Shown piece after piece: positions 14,863 through 29,686 of a DNA stretch of 64,000 nt (the first letter of the stretch is position 1; every line of letters starts with the position of its first letter). The notes beneath the pieces are model-generated. The model saw nothing but the letters and a program-made list of their open reading frames with translations. It was not told where the DNA came from and ran no database searches. The stretch comes from Deinococcus planocerae (GTDB lineage: Bacteria; Deinococcota; Deinococci; Deinococcales; Deinococcaceae): the NCBI RefSeq assembly GCF_002869765.1, contig NZ_PNOR01000013.1, forward strand, positions 49,117 to 113,116, in the 5' to 3' direction. The position numbers and the translations under genes were made by a program.

Positions 14863-16233
14863 TCACGTCCGAAGACCAGATCGGCGACGGCTATAAGCGG
14901 CGAGTGCAACACCCATCATGAACCAGGCGATGGGCGCGAACCGGATGATCTCGGGCCAGGTCAGGAGATAGGCGGCGTAGGCGAGAAGACCGCCAGAGAC
15001 GCCTGGCAGCAGGGTCCGGCTCGACCAGATGGCGGCAGCCAGCAGTGCAATGAACATGACGGCGGCAGGGAGGCCATAGGTCAGGGCATAGTCCAGGTAC
15101 TCGTTGTGGACCTTGCCTATCGACAGGACCACCGACTCACGCTTACCGTCCGCATGGGTCACCACGAAGCGGGGGGCTTCTCTGGGCGTGGAGTTCAGGC
15201 GTCGGACCCCGGCCAGATCGTGCTTGCCGAAGTCTGCCAGCACTTCCTTCTCTGAGCGCTCGTTCATGGCCTGCCACAGCGCAGGCGTTCCCCAACCCAA
15301 GAGGGGCCGTTGCCGAATTCCGAAGAGGGCAGAACCCCACAGCACGGCTCGACCGCTGCTGTCCGCGATGGCTTGACCACCCCCGGTCGCGTCGTTGGAC
15401 AGATTGAAGGCCCGTCCCTCCCCCCGCAGGGTGGTGGTGAAGACACACAGCGCGACTCCAAGGAGGACGGCAGACCAAGACCGAAGGGAAGGGCGGGGAC
15501 GTGCCCAGATCACCAGCCACAGGAGTCCCACGGCGCCCGCCAGCCAAGCCCCACGTGTAAACGAACCCGCCCACGCCCAAGAAATTAGGATAACGGCCAA
15601 CCAACCCCACCTGTTCCGTGAGGATGCCAAAGAGGCGAGAGCGACGGGCAGCAGCAGGGTGAGCGCGCCTCCCATATACCCGCGGTTGCCGAGCGTTCCG
15701 CCAAAGAGCGTGGCTGACACGCCTGTGATCGCGCCGTCGCCCGGCACGCCCATCAGTCCCACCTGTTGCAGCACATTGGTCAGGGCGAGCAGAGAGCCGC
15801 CGAACAGGACAGCCTGTTCCAATCGGTGTAGAGCCTCCGCCTCCGAGCGCACCCAGACGAAGCCCCCTAGCAGCAATGCGAGATAGATCAGGTGCATCAG
15901 CACGCCGTCGGCGCGTTCAGGAGCCCCCCACCATCCGGGCCAGCCCACGCCGTTGAGGAGCGTGGAAAGTATCAGCCAGCCGACCCAGACCGTCAGAAGG
16001 GCGAGCGGACCTCGGGCGTTTTGAAGCGCCTCCCGGTAGCGCCAGAGCACGAGCAGAGTGGAGGGAAGAACAATGGTGTAAATCCAGAGGACTTTCGGGG
16101 CGAGGTACACCTCGTCGAAGGACATGGCGAGGACGGGGTTGATCAGAAGGGGAAGCACCCAGAGAGCAAGAAGCAGCAATCCGGGCGCCGTGCTGGTCGA
16201 AGCTTTTGACCCCTGGGCGTGTGTCTGAGTCAT
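14863..16233 (-). CDS. O-antigen ligase/Wzy-type membrane protein, candidate pilin glycosyltransferase
   Basis: 456 residues with about eleven hydrophobic segments and one large exported loop (about 265-375). The segment KVHNEYLDYALTYGLPA, starting at 374, matches the Wzy_C/PglL signature (His-Asn, then Gly near the next helix). Such proteins move a lipid-linked glycan onto lipopolysaccharide or onto pilin. It is directly downstream of two pilin-like genes, 11 bp after the nearer one, so a pilin O-oligosaccharyltransferase is the favoured inference. The acceptor is unproven. Confidence 0.75.
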   Translation of the reverse strand: MTQTHAQGSKASTSTAPGLLLLALWVLPLLINPVLAMSFDEVYLAPKVLWIYTIVLPSTLLVLWRYREALQNARGPLALLTVWVGWLILSTLLNGVGWPGWWGAPERADGVLMHLIYLALLLGGFVWVRSEAEALHRLEQAVLFGGSLLALTNVLQQVGLMGVPGDGAITGVSATLFGGTLGNRGYMGGALTLLLPVALASLASSRNRWGWLAVILISWAWAGSFTRGAWLAGAVGLLWLVIWARPRPSLRSWSAVLLGVALCVFTTTLRGEGRAFNLSNDATGGGQAIADSSGRAVLWGSALFGIRQRPLLGWGTPALWQAMNERSEKEVLADFGKHDLAGVRRLNSTPREAPRFVVTHADGKRESVVLSIGKVHNEYLDYALTYGLPAAVMFIALLAAAIWSSRTLLPGVSGGLLAYAAYLLTWPEIIRFAPIAWFMMGVALAAYSRRRSGLRT

Positions 16234-16244
16234 CCTCGTGCACC

Positions 16245-16634
16245 TTAGTTTCCGGCAATCACTGTTCTTCCGTTGTGATAAAAAGTCTTCTCGGTCACGC
16301 TGTTGACTGTAACTGTATAATCGTCTTTGTCTGGGTTGATCTCGATTACGGTAGTGATGACAGAGCTGGGGCGCGAGAGACGTGCCTCACCTAACTGAGG
16401 ATCTTCGCAACTGGTCACGTTGGGGAGTTTTTGGGTGACGGAATCACGTGCAGATTCTATGGATGTCACACAGTGGCGCAGGTAGGCGATCGCCGCGCCG
16501 TTGTTGGAATGACGGCGGGCAGACAGGAGATTGGGAACAAGGACGCTGGCGAGCAGGCTGAGAATGGCTATCGTGATCAGGAGTTCCACCAGGGTGAAGC
16601 CGCGATCTTTTTGGTGTGATCGTCTCAGATTCAT
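16245..16634 (-). CDS. Type IV pilin-like protein, second copy
   Basis: 129 residues. The class III leader ends at Gly12, followed by FTLVELLITIAILSLLASVLVPN with Glu at +5, the prepilin peptidase and assembly signature. Two cysteines (LRHC and VTSC) could make a disulfide. The C-terminal half is low in GC (about 40% in 16261-16320 by my count). A TATAGGGT box lies 9 nt before the ATG and no ribosome site is seen. It sits between the major-type pilin and the ligase. Confidence 0.88.
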   Translation of the reverse strand: MNLRRSHQKDRGFTLVELLITIAILSLLASVLVPNLLSARRHSNNGAAIAYLRHCVTSIESARDSVTQKLPNVTSCEDPQLGEARLSRPSSVITTVIEINPDKDDYTVTVNSVTEKTFYHNGRTVIAGN

Positions 16635-16656
16635 AGTCTTGACACCCTATAGAAAC

Positions 16657-16682
16657 AACCCCCACCCGATCAGGTGAGGGTT
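16657..16682 (-). terminator. Terminator between the two pilin genes
   Basis: On the minus strand AACCCTCACC pairs with GGTGGGGGTT around a 6-nt loop, followed by GTTTCTAT. It would end most transcripts after the upstream pilin, making it the more abundant product. Confidence 0.65.
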
Positions 16683-16700
16683 GGCGCTTCATGCTCAGCC

Positions 16701-17069
16701 TTAGCTGCCTTCGACGACTTCCTTGCCGTTGTAGCTGAAGATCTTGTTGGTCTTGCTGACAGCCCTGATGGTGTAGCTGTCGGTAGCAGGGGTGTAGGTG
16801 ATGGCGCAGCTCGTCAAGCCAGCGGGAGCCGCAACGCCCTGGAGCGTGGCGCAGTTCGTCTCGGTCGGCAGCGCCTGAGTCACGGAGTTGCGGTTGGCCT
16901 CGACGGCGGTGACGGTGTTGCGGACGAAGCTCTGGACGGCGCTATCGTTGGCGCGGTTACGGGCGCTGAGCAGGTTGGGGATCAGCACCGCCGCCAGGAT
17001 GCCGATGATGGCGATCACGATGAGCAGCTCGATGAGGGTAAAGCCCTGGGTACGCGTCTGGTTCTTCAT
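16701..17069 (-). CDS. Type IV major pilin-like protein
   Basis: 122 residues. The leader is cut after Gly9, giving FTLIELLIVIAIIGILAAVLIPN with Glu at +5. The C-terminal domain has a cysteine pair (TNC, TSC) and ends SYNGKEVVEGS. It resembles short pilins of the Deinococcus-Thermus group used for pili or DNA uptake. ATG 17069 has CAGGAGAAG upstream. It shares the plan and the NSVTQ(A/K)LP motif with the next gene, so the pair arose by duplication. Confidence 0.9.
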   Translation of the reverse strand: MKNQTRTQGFTLIELLIVIAIIGILAAVLIPNLLSARNRANDSAVQSFVRNTVTAVEANRNSVTQALPTETNCATLQGVAAPAGLTSCAITYTPATDSYTIRAVSKTNKIFSYNGKEVVEGS

Positions 17070-17407
17070 TTTCTTCTCCTGGTTGACCGTCGGGATAAGG
17101 AATCGGGAGATGGTCCGTCGGGTCGGGGATGGCGTTGCAGGTGCGGGTGTCTCCCGTCCTTGCTGAGAAGAGGTTAGGAAAGGAGTCCTAACAGGCCTCT
17201 TACTGCTCCTTGCCTAAGGGCGGGGGCCCCGGCGGGGGGAGGCGGTGCGGCCCGGGCCGGGGTGGTATGATGCGCGGCAGTTCAGCCTGGTCGTGATCAG
17301 GCGAATGGGTCGAGCCTCGGCCCCACCAATTCCATTCCCGGCATGTGCCGCGCGTCGCCTTTCATGGGCGCCGTGCCCGGCGTGACGTGCCTGAAAGAGG
17401 TCCCCCC
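17070..17407. other. Divergent regulatory region, pilin/dnaB
   Basis: 338 bp without a gene. It holds the pilin promoter and ribosome site, a perfect palindrome (17173-17192), a GC-rich stretch, and a TATGAT box (17266-17271) that suits a dnaB promoter. The remaining about 130 bp would be a dnaB leader ending in the ribosome site AAAGAGGT (17394-17401). Confidence 0.6.
17173..17192. repeat. Perfect palindrome upstream of the pilin gene
   Basis: GTTAGGA and TCCTAAC flank AAGGAG. Seven-base perfect arms about 100 bp before the pilin start suggest a repressor or activator site, or a hairpin at the 5' end of the pilin mRNA. Confidence 0.55.
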
Positions 17408-19995
<2,588 letters not shown>

Positions 19996-19996
<1 letters not shown>

Positions 19997-20673
19997 TGAC
20001 GGACGACGTGAAGGCCCTCCCGAATGGCGCCGGGGGGCAGCGGCGGCGCAGGCGCAGGCGCAACACGCGGCCAGGGGCGGTGCCGGGCCCCGGGCAGGTG
20101 TCCTCCGCCACGACCGTGCCCGTGCCCGCCGCGCCGCAAAAGCGCGGGCAGAAGCGGTCCCTCGCCGAGCCGCGCATCGGGGTGGGCTGCATCGTGCTGC
20201 GCGGCGAAGAGATTTTGCTCGTGCGCGAGCGCGGGCGCTGGTCGCTGCCCAAGGGCGGGCTGGAGGCGGGCGAACTCGTGCAGGAGGGGGCGCGGCGCGA
20301 GACCTACGAGGAGACCGGGCTCGTGGTCGAGCTGCGCGACCTCGCCTTCATCGTCGAGTTCCAGGCGCAGACGTGGGGCCACCACCTCCAGTTCTTCTAC
20401 ACCGGGCGGGAAGTCGGCGGCACCCTGGCTCCCCGCGACCCCGACCGCGACGTGCAGGAGGCCCGCTTCGTGCCCATCCGGCAGTTGCGCGAGTTCATCC
20501 GCTTCCGCCCCCGCCTCGTCGCGCTGGAGACGTGGCTGCGCGAGCGGCGGCCCCGGCACTTCGTCTTCAACCTCGACAAGGAGCCCGCCATGCTCCGCAA
20601 ACGCCGCCGGGTCGGCGTGAGCCCCGCCCTGCCCGAGGTGCCCGACGACGGGAGCGAGGAACCCGACCTGTAG
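19996..20673 (+). CDS. Nudix hydrolase with a basic N-terminal extension
   Basis: 225 residues. The Nudix box is complete: GGLEAGELVQEGARRETYEE then TGL (about 88-110), so Mg-dependent hydrolysis of a nucleoside diphosphate derivative is expected. Residues 15-22 are a run of eight arginines and the first 58 residues look disordered; the C-terminus is also basic then acidic. Such tails suggest nucleic-acid or ribosome contact but prove nothing. It overlaps the dnaB stop by one base. Confidence 0.9.
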
Positions 20674-20793
20674 ACCGGAAACGGGGGCGACTCACCCCCT
20701 GCCACCCCTCCCGAGACAACGCCGGCCCCCGAAATTGTCGGCCTGGAGGGGATCTCGCCGTTTCACAATTCCCCTTTCTGCTATGATCAGAAT

Positions 20794-21000
20794 ATGAAAC
20801 GTCCGTTACGTCTCCAAGAGGATCTTCAGCCTGCCAGCGGACGCGGCTACATGCACGTCTGCCCGTTGTGCGGCCAGCCCCTTTCCCTTCACGACACCCG
20901 CGACGGGGACCAGGCGTACTGGTGTGTGCCCTGCGGCAAGGGGCACCGGGCGGGAGAGCTGCCGCTGGGTGCGCTGCGCCCCCTGCCGCACGCGGGCTGA
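20794..21000 (+). CDS. Small zinc-ribbon-like protein
   Basis: 68 residues. Two CxxC knuckles, CPLC and CVPC, are spaced 21 residues apart, as in zinc ribbons. Function is unknown. TATGAT at 20782-20787 lies 6 nt before the ATG, predicting a leaderless mRNA and fixing the start. Confidence 0.78.
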   Translation: MKRPLRLQEDLQPASGRGYMHVCPLCGQPLSLHDTRDGDQAYWCVPCGKGHRAGELPLGALRPLPHAG

Positions 21001-21040
21001 CCGATCTGCCCGGCGGGGTTGGGGCGCTATGCTGGGCGAG

Positions 21041-21754
21041 ATGACTGCTCCCCCTCTTCCCCCTGGTGCCGGGCACGTGCTGGACGGACAGGTGATCGCC
21101 GTGACGAGTGCCGACCAGGGCTACGGGCGGGCGATCAGCGCGGCGCTGGCGCGGGCGGGGGCGAGCGTGGTGCTCGTCGGGGGCAACAGCGAGACGCTCG
21201 CTGCCGCCGCGAGCACCCTGGAACTCGCGGGCGGGACCGCCGTGCCCATCAAGGCGGACGTGGGCGTGCCCCTCGACTGGCTGAGCGCGCAGACCCGCAT
21301 CCTGGAGATTTTCGGGGCGCTGCACGGCATCGTGCACCTCGCCGACAAGCGGGCGCACACCAACTTCACGCTGCTCAGCGAGGCCGAGTGGATGGAACTT
21401 TTCAACTGCAACGTGAAGAGCAGCGTCGGCATCGCGCAGATCGTCCGCCGCCGCCTCAGCGGCACGTGGCTGACCATCGTCGGCCCGCACCTCGACGAGC
21501 GCGGATTGCAGGTCTACCCCCAGCGCGGCGCGATCCGGGGCCTGGTCGAGCACGCCCACGACGAGGAATTGCGGATCAACCTCGTGCTGCCGGGGCGGGC
21601 GAGCACGGGGGAGGAGGCGCTCGACAGGCCGCTGGCCGACGCCGTGCTCGCCCTCGCCACCCCGGCCCTGCTGCACCTGCGCGGCACCGTTCTGGAGGTG
21701 CCTCTCCCTCCGGCGCCGAGGGTGCGCCCCCCCGACCCCGCCCTGCTGCTGTGA
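21041..21754 (+). CDS. Degenerate short-chain dehydrogenase/reductase-like protein
   Basis: 237 residues. The Rossmann start IAVTSADQGYGRAISAAL stands where SDRs have TGxxxGIG, and VHLADKRAH replaces NNAG. The active-site region has Tyr (LQVYPQRGAIRGL) but no Lys four residues on, so catalysis by the usual Tyr-Lys pair is unlikely. It may bind a nucleotide or act structurally. A TATGCT box at 21028-21033 lies 7 nt before ATG 21041. The nrdR start lies 10 bp downstream. Confidence 0.75.
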   Translation: MTAPPLPPGAGHVLDGQVIAVTSADQGYGRAISAALARAGASVVLVGGNSETLAAAASTLELAGGTAVPIKADVGVPLDWLSAQTRILEIFGALHGIVHLADKRAHTNFTLLSEAEWMELFNCNVKSSVGIAQIVRRRLSGTWLTIVGPHLDERGLQVYPQRGAIRGLVEHAHDEELRINLVLPGRASTGEEALDRPLADAVLALATPALLHLRGTVLEVPLPPAPRVRPPDPALLL

Positions 21755-21764
21755 GGTGGGTGCA

Positions 21765-22217
21765 GTGAGGTGCCCCTACTGCTCGGCGCCCGACTCCAAG
21801 GTGGTCAACTCGCGCCCCAGCGACGACGGGGCGAGCATCCGCCGCCGCCGCGAGTGCCTGCGCTGCGCCCGGAGATTCACCACCTACGAGCGGGCCCAGC
21901 TCGAACCCCTGATGGTCGTCAAGCGCGGCGGCCAGCGCGAAGCCTTCAACCCCGACAAGCTGCTGCGCGGCCTGACCCTCGCCACCGAGAAGCGCCCGGT
22001 GCCCGCCGAGTTGCTGCGCGCCTTTGCCTACGGTTTCGAGGACGAGGTGCAGGTTCCCGAGATTGAGAGCGGCGAGATCGGCAAGCGCGCGATGAGCTTC
22101 CTGCGTCCCCTCGACGACGTGGCCTACATCCGCTTCGCCAGCGTGTACCGCGACTTCGACAGCCTGGAGCGGTTCATCGAGGAGATTCGCGGGCTCAAGG
22201 ACGGGGACGGGAAGTAG
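21765..22217 (+). CDS. nrdR: Transcriptional repressor NrdR
   Basis: 150 residues. The N-terminal zinc ribbon MRCPYCSAPDSKVVNSRPSD with a second CLRCARRF pair is followed by an ATP-cone (VVKRGGQREAFNPDKLLRGL). NrdR senses ATP/dATP and represses ribonucleotide reductase genes. I choose GTG 21765, which gives the canonical MRCPYC start; GTG 21756 would add three residues. It is probably co-transcribed with the SDR-like gene. Confidence 0.95.
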   Translation: MRCPYCSAPDSKVVNSRPSDDGASIRRRRECLRCARRFTTYERAQLEPLMVVKRGGQREAFNPDKLLRGLTLATEKRPVPAELLRAFAYGFEDEVQVPEIESGEIGKRAMSFLRPLDDVAYIRFASVYRDFDSLERFIEEIRGLKDGDGK

Positions 22218-22345
22218 GGGAGCTTTCAGCCACCAGCCCGCGCCAGAAGAGCAGCACGACGAGCACGATGCCCAGCCCCGTCACGATGCCCACCGGCAGG
22301 TTCGCCGTCGTCAGCACGTCGCGCAGGAACAGCACGAGACCCGCG
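22195..22345 (-). pseudogene. Fragment of a membrane-protein C-terminus
   Basis: On the minus strand an open frame reads RTGAGLVLFLRDVLTTANLP and continues VGIVTGLGIVLVVLLFWRGL before a stop overlapping the end of nrdR; a stop codon lies directly upstream. One hydrophobic helix is evident and there is no start signal. The LPVGIVT stretch is reminiscent of the C-terminus of FecCD-type permeases, but similarity is weak. It looks like a decayed gene end, or less likely a small membrane protein starting at an internal GTG. Confidence 0.35.
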
Positions 22346-22390
22346 CCGGTGCGTCACACTGCCGTGACCGTCCGGGAGGACTCGGGCCGC

Positions 22391-22939
22391 TCACACCCTC
22401 CCGACCCCCAGTTCCGTCACCAGGAAGCCGACTCGCAGGTCGTGCCCCTCGGCGGGCAGGTCGGGAACGATGAGGGCCTCCGGGATGACGCCGACCGTCA
22501 ACCCGGCGAAACCTGGGAGCAGCCGGTCGTAAAAGCCGCCCCCGTAGCCCAGCCGCACGCCGGAGCGGTCGAATGCCAGGCCGGGGAGGAGGACCGCCTC
22601 CACCGCCGTGAGGGGCACGCGCGGCGCCCCTGCTGGGGGTTGAAGGGCGCCGAAGCGGCTCGGCTCGGTTGCCGTCTCCCAGGGGTGGAGCGTCAGGTGC
22701 GGCCCGGGCCGGAAGCGGGCGCGGGTGGTGAGCAACTCGAACTCCCGCGCGAGGGCGTCCACGTCCGGCTCACCCGGGAGGGCGCGGTAGGCCAGCACAC
22801 ATCGCACCTTCCGGGAGTGAAGGAAAGCGGCGAGGTGGGCCGTGATCTGGGCCGAATGGTCCGGCAACCCCGCCCGCACCCCGCGCGCCCAGATCCGCCA
22901 CTCGGCCTTGGGAGCCTCCGGCGCGGGACGTGTGAGCAT
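22391..22939 (-). CDS. 5-formyltetrahydrofolate cyclo-ligase
   Basis: 182 residues. The signature [25 protein letters not shown] (about 115-140) is the ATP/folate-binding core of the family. The enzyme converts 5-formyl-THF to 5,10-methenyl-THF with ATP. Start at ATG 22939 behind GGGGAG; a TTG codon just before it is possible. It follows hisIE by 13 bp on the same strand, so it is probably the last gene of that operon. Confidence 0.92.
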   Translation of the reverse strand: MLTRPAPEAPKAEWRIWARGVRAGLPDHSAQITAHLAAFLHSRKVRCVLAYRALPGEPDVDALAREFELLTTRARFRPGPHLTLHPWETATEPSRFGALQPPAGAPRVPLTAVEAVLLPGLAFDRSGVRLGYGGGFYDRLLPGFAGLTVGVIPEALIVPDLPAEGHDLRVGFLVTELGVGRV

Positions 22940-22952
22940 CAATTCTCCCCGC

Positions 22953-24403
<1,451 letters not shown>

Positions 24404-24482
24404 AGGGGTCAGTCTACGCGCGCGGCCCGCACGGTTCCCGGCCTGGCCCTCAGCCGTGTAGACGAATGGGGCCTGGTCCGTC

Positions 24483-24510
24483 TTGTCTCCCCCGGTCACC
24501 TTGATAGAAT
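24483..24510 (+). promoter_or_regulatory. Promoter of the response-regulator gene
   Basis: TTGTCT, 16 bp, TAGAAT. It is one of the few complete -35/-10 pairs here, divergent from hisF, leaving a leader of about 40 nt with an AAGGGGGAG ribosome site. Confidence 0.7.
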
Positions 24511-24557
24511 CTTCATGCTTGGACCCTTTAAGCTGAGATCGCAAGGGGGAGTGACCC

Positions 24558-24974
24558 GTGGAACGCCGACGCATCCTGCTCGTAGACGACAACCCGCATG
24601 ACGTGGAACTCGCCCTGAATGCCTTTCAGGAGGGCGGCGACGAGCATGAGGTTCATGTGGCGGGCAGTGGTCCGGAGGCGCTCGCCGCGCTGCGCTGCAC
24701 GAAGCGGCTGCCCGATCTGATCCTGCTCGACCTGAAGATGCCCCAGATGGACGGCCTGGCGGTGCTCGACGCCATCCGCGGAGAGGCGGCGACCCGCGAC
24801 ATTCCCGTGGTCATGCTCACCACCAGCGGCGAGGACCGCGACATCCAGGCGAGCTACGCCCACGGCGCGAGTGCGTACGTGGTCAAGCCGCTCGACTTCG
24901 GGCAGTTTCAGGAAGCGGTGCAGACGATCACCGACTTCTGGGCGCGGCTCAACCGCCACCCCCGCTTCGGCTGA
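24558..24974 (+). CDS. Single-domain response regulator (CheY/Rcp1-like)
   Basis: 138 residues, one receiver domain. Acidic pocket Asp10-Asp11, phospho-acceptor Asp58 ([11 protein letters not shown]), Thr88 and Lys110 (YVVKPLDF) are all present. The [17 protein letters not shown] pattern and the FWARLN end resemble Rcp1-type regulators that accept phosphate from bacteriophytochromes or hybrid kinases. It has no output domain and no kinase nearby. The start is GTG 24558. Confidence 0.93.
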   Translation: MERRRILLVDDNPHDVELALNAFQEGGDEHEVHVAGSGPEALAALRCTKRLPDLILLDLKMPQMDGLAVLDAIRGEAATRDIPVVMLTTSGEDRDIQASYAHGASAYVVKPLDFGQFQEAVQTITDFWARLNRHPRFG

Positions 24975-25041
24975 GCAGGCCCCGGCTGGGCTTGAGGGCC
25001 CGTTCATCCCCGCGCCCCTCGCGCCGCATTAGGCTGCCCCC

Positions 25042-25869
25042 ATGCGCGTATGGATCGGCTGCGGCGGCTACAGCAACGACGAGTGGGCGGCTCCCGGCCT
25101 GATCTACGAGGGCGTCAAGAAAGACGCCTACCTGGAGACCTACGCCCGGCACTTCGACGCGGTGGAACTCAATTCCTCGTTCTACGCGATTCCCGGCCTC
25201 AAGGCCTTCGAGGGTATGGCCCGCAAGAGCGCCGGGCGCACCCGCTTCACCGTCAAGGTCAACAAGGTCTTCACCCACGACCGCGCCCCCACCGACGCCG
25301 ACTTCGACCGGATGCTCCAGAGCCCTGAGCCGCTGCGGGAGGCCGGTTTGAAAGGCCCCTACCTCGCCCAGTTCCCGTACTCCTTCCACCGCACGGGCGA
25401 CAACCGCAAATACCTTCTGGGCCTCGCCGAGCGCTTCGCCGGGCACGAACTCGCCGTCGAACTGAGGCACGCCAGTTGGGACAAACCCGAGGTGCGGGAG
25501 GGCATGGCCGAGTACGGCCTGATCTGGGTCAGCCCCGACTACCCGGTGGTGGGCGGGATGCCCGAGCCCCAGGTCCACGTCACGACCGACGTGGGGTATC
25601 TCCGGCTCCACGGGCGCAACAAGGGCAGTTGGTGGGAGGGCGGAAGCGCCGCCGAGCGGCACGACTACCTTTACAACCGCGCCGAGATGGACGAGTGGGC
25701 GGAGAAGATCGCGCTCGTGGCCGACGACCTCAGCGAGCTGTACATCTTCTTCCAGAACACGACGAAGGGCCACGCGCTGAAGAACATCCCCATGCTGCGG
25801 GACGCCCTGAACGCCCGCGGCGTTCCGGTGAAGACACCCGACCCGGCGGACGACGGTCGGCTGGTGTGA
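25042..25869 (+). CDS. DUF72 family protein
   Basis: 275 residues. Family sequences are plain: IGCGGYSNDEWAAPG, YARHFDAVELNSSFY, AQFPYSF, AVELRHASW, LRLHGRN and IFFQNTTKGHALKN. DUF72 proteins form TIM-like barrels of unknown enzyme activity. TAGGCT at 25030-25035 lies 6 nt before the ATG, indicating a leaderless mRNA. Confidence 0.92.
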   Translation: MRVWIGCGGYSNDEWAAPGLIYEGVKKDAYLETYARHFDAVELNSSFYAIPGLKAFEGMARKSAGRTRFTVKVNKVFTHDRAPTDADFDRMLQSPEPLREAGLKGPYLAQFPYSFHRTGDNRKYLLGLAERFAGHELAVELRHASWDKPEVREGMAEYGLIWVSPDYPVVGGMPEPQVHVTTDVGYLRLHGRNKGSWWEGGSAAERHDYLYNRAEMDEWAEKIALVADDLSELYIFFQNTTKGHALKNIPMLRDALNARGVPVKTPDPADDGRLV

Positions 25870-25904
25870 GGGGAGTTGTGCTTGGACCGTAAGGGCCAAC
25901 GTCC

Positions 25905-26444
25905 ATGCTCGTAAACCGACAGCACACCCTTGCTCGTCTCGCGCATCTGGTGGACGCGCCTCCCGATTCCGCGCAGGTAAAGCGGTTTTACAACGAGTGG
26001 AACGCCCTGTGGTCTGCTGTGCATCAGCTCGCAGAGTTGCAGGATGGTGACCTCCTGCCTCTCCTGCGGCGTGCCCTCCGGCACCCTGACCCGTTCATCC
26101 GTGAGGGTGCGTTGGAGCTGGCAGGATTTCACTACGACTTGACGGACGATGCCGAACTGCTCGGGCACCTTCGCCTCATGCTGCATTCGGATGCCAGCGA
26201 GGATGTCAGGCTGGCCGCCGCCAGCGTCCTTGGGGTGCAGGCCAATGCCTGGGATGAGGCTCTTGTTTGGGCGCTGACGAACGATCCCGACGAGGATGTT
26301 CGCCGGGCTGCCTTCGCGGGACTCCTGCGGCTGCTGAGGTTAGGACCCGGCCCGGAGGAGCGTTGGCTGAGGGAAGTCGAGGCCGGACGACTTGGGCTTA
26401 CTCTTGACGCTCTCCGGGCCATAGCCGCTCGGTACGACCTCTGA
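25905..26444 (+). CDS. HEAT-repeat protein
   Basis: 179 residues, all alpha-helical, with repeats of the type RRALRHPDPFIREGALELAG (about 56-75) and, further on, MLHSDASEDVRLAAASVLG and LTNDPDEDVRRAAFAGLL. Such solenoids usually bind proteins. No enzymatic motif is seen. It lies 35 bp after the DUF72 gene and may be transcribed with it. GC is lower than its neighbours. Confidence 0.78.
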   Translation: MLVNRQHTLARLAHLVDAPPDSAQVKRFYNEWNALWSAVHQLAELQDGDLLPLLRRALRHPDPFIREGALELAGFHYDLTDDAELLGHLRLMLHSDASEDVRLAAASVLGVQANAWDEALVWALTNDPDEDVRRAAFAGLLRLLRLGPGPEERWLREVEAGRLGLTLDALRAIAARYDL

Positions 26445-26458
26445 TCATCCTGCGCAGG

Positions 26459-26499
26459 CCCCGTCCAACCCCCGCCCCTCATGCTTCCGGTGGACGACG
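26459..26499. repeat. 41-bp direct repeat, copy 1
   Basis: 37 of 41 bases match the copy at 27081-27121. Both begin CCCCGTCCAACCCCCGC. The two copies are in the same orientation and bracket the acetyltransferase gene. Confidence 0.8.
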
Positions 26500-26523
26500 G
26501 GTGATTGATCTGACCGTCAACAG

Positions 26524-27039
<516 letters not shown>

Positions 27040-27080
27040 GGCCCCAGGGTAGAGGCTCGTTGCCCTGGCCCCATGTTAAC

Positions 27081-27121
27081 CCCCGTCCAACCCCCGCGCC
27101 TCATTCTTCCGGCGGATGACG
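27081..27121. repeat. 41-bp direct repeat, copy 2
   Basis: Same orientation as 26459-26499, differing at four positions. It lies between the acetyltransferase start and the PBP promoter. Confidence 0.8.
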
Positions 27122-27233
27122 TGCCCTCCCACCCCGCCTACCCTGGGCCGTGAGATGTCTGCTCCCGCCCGCCTCCCTTCCACCGTGACCCGTGCTCCCG
27201 GCGGTCACATGAAAGGCCGGTAGAGTAGACCCT

Positions 27234-29672
<2,439 letters not shown>

Positions 29673-29686
29673 CCCCCGGCCCCCGG

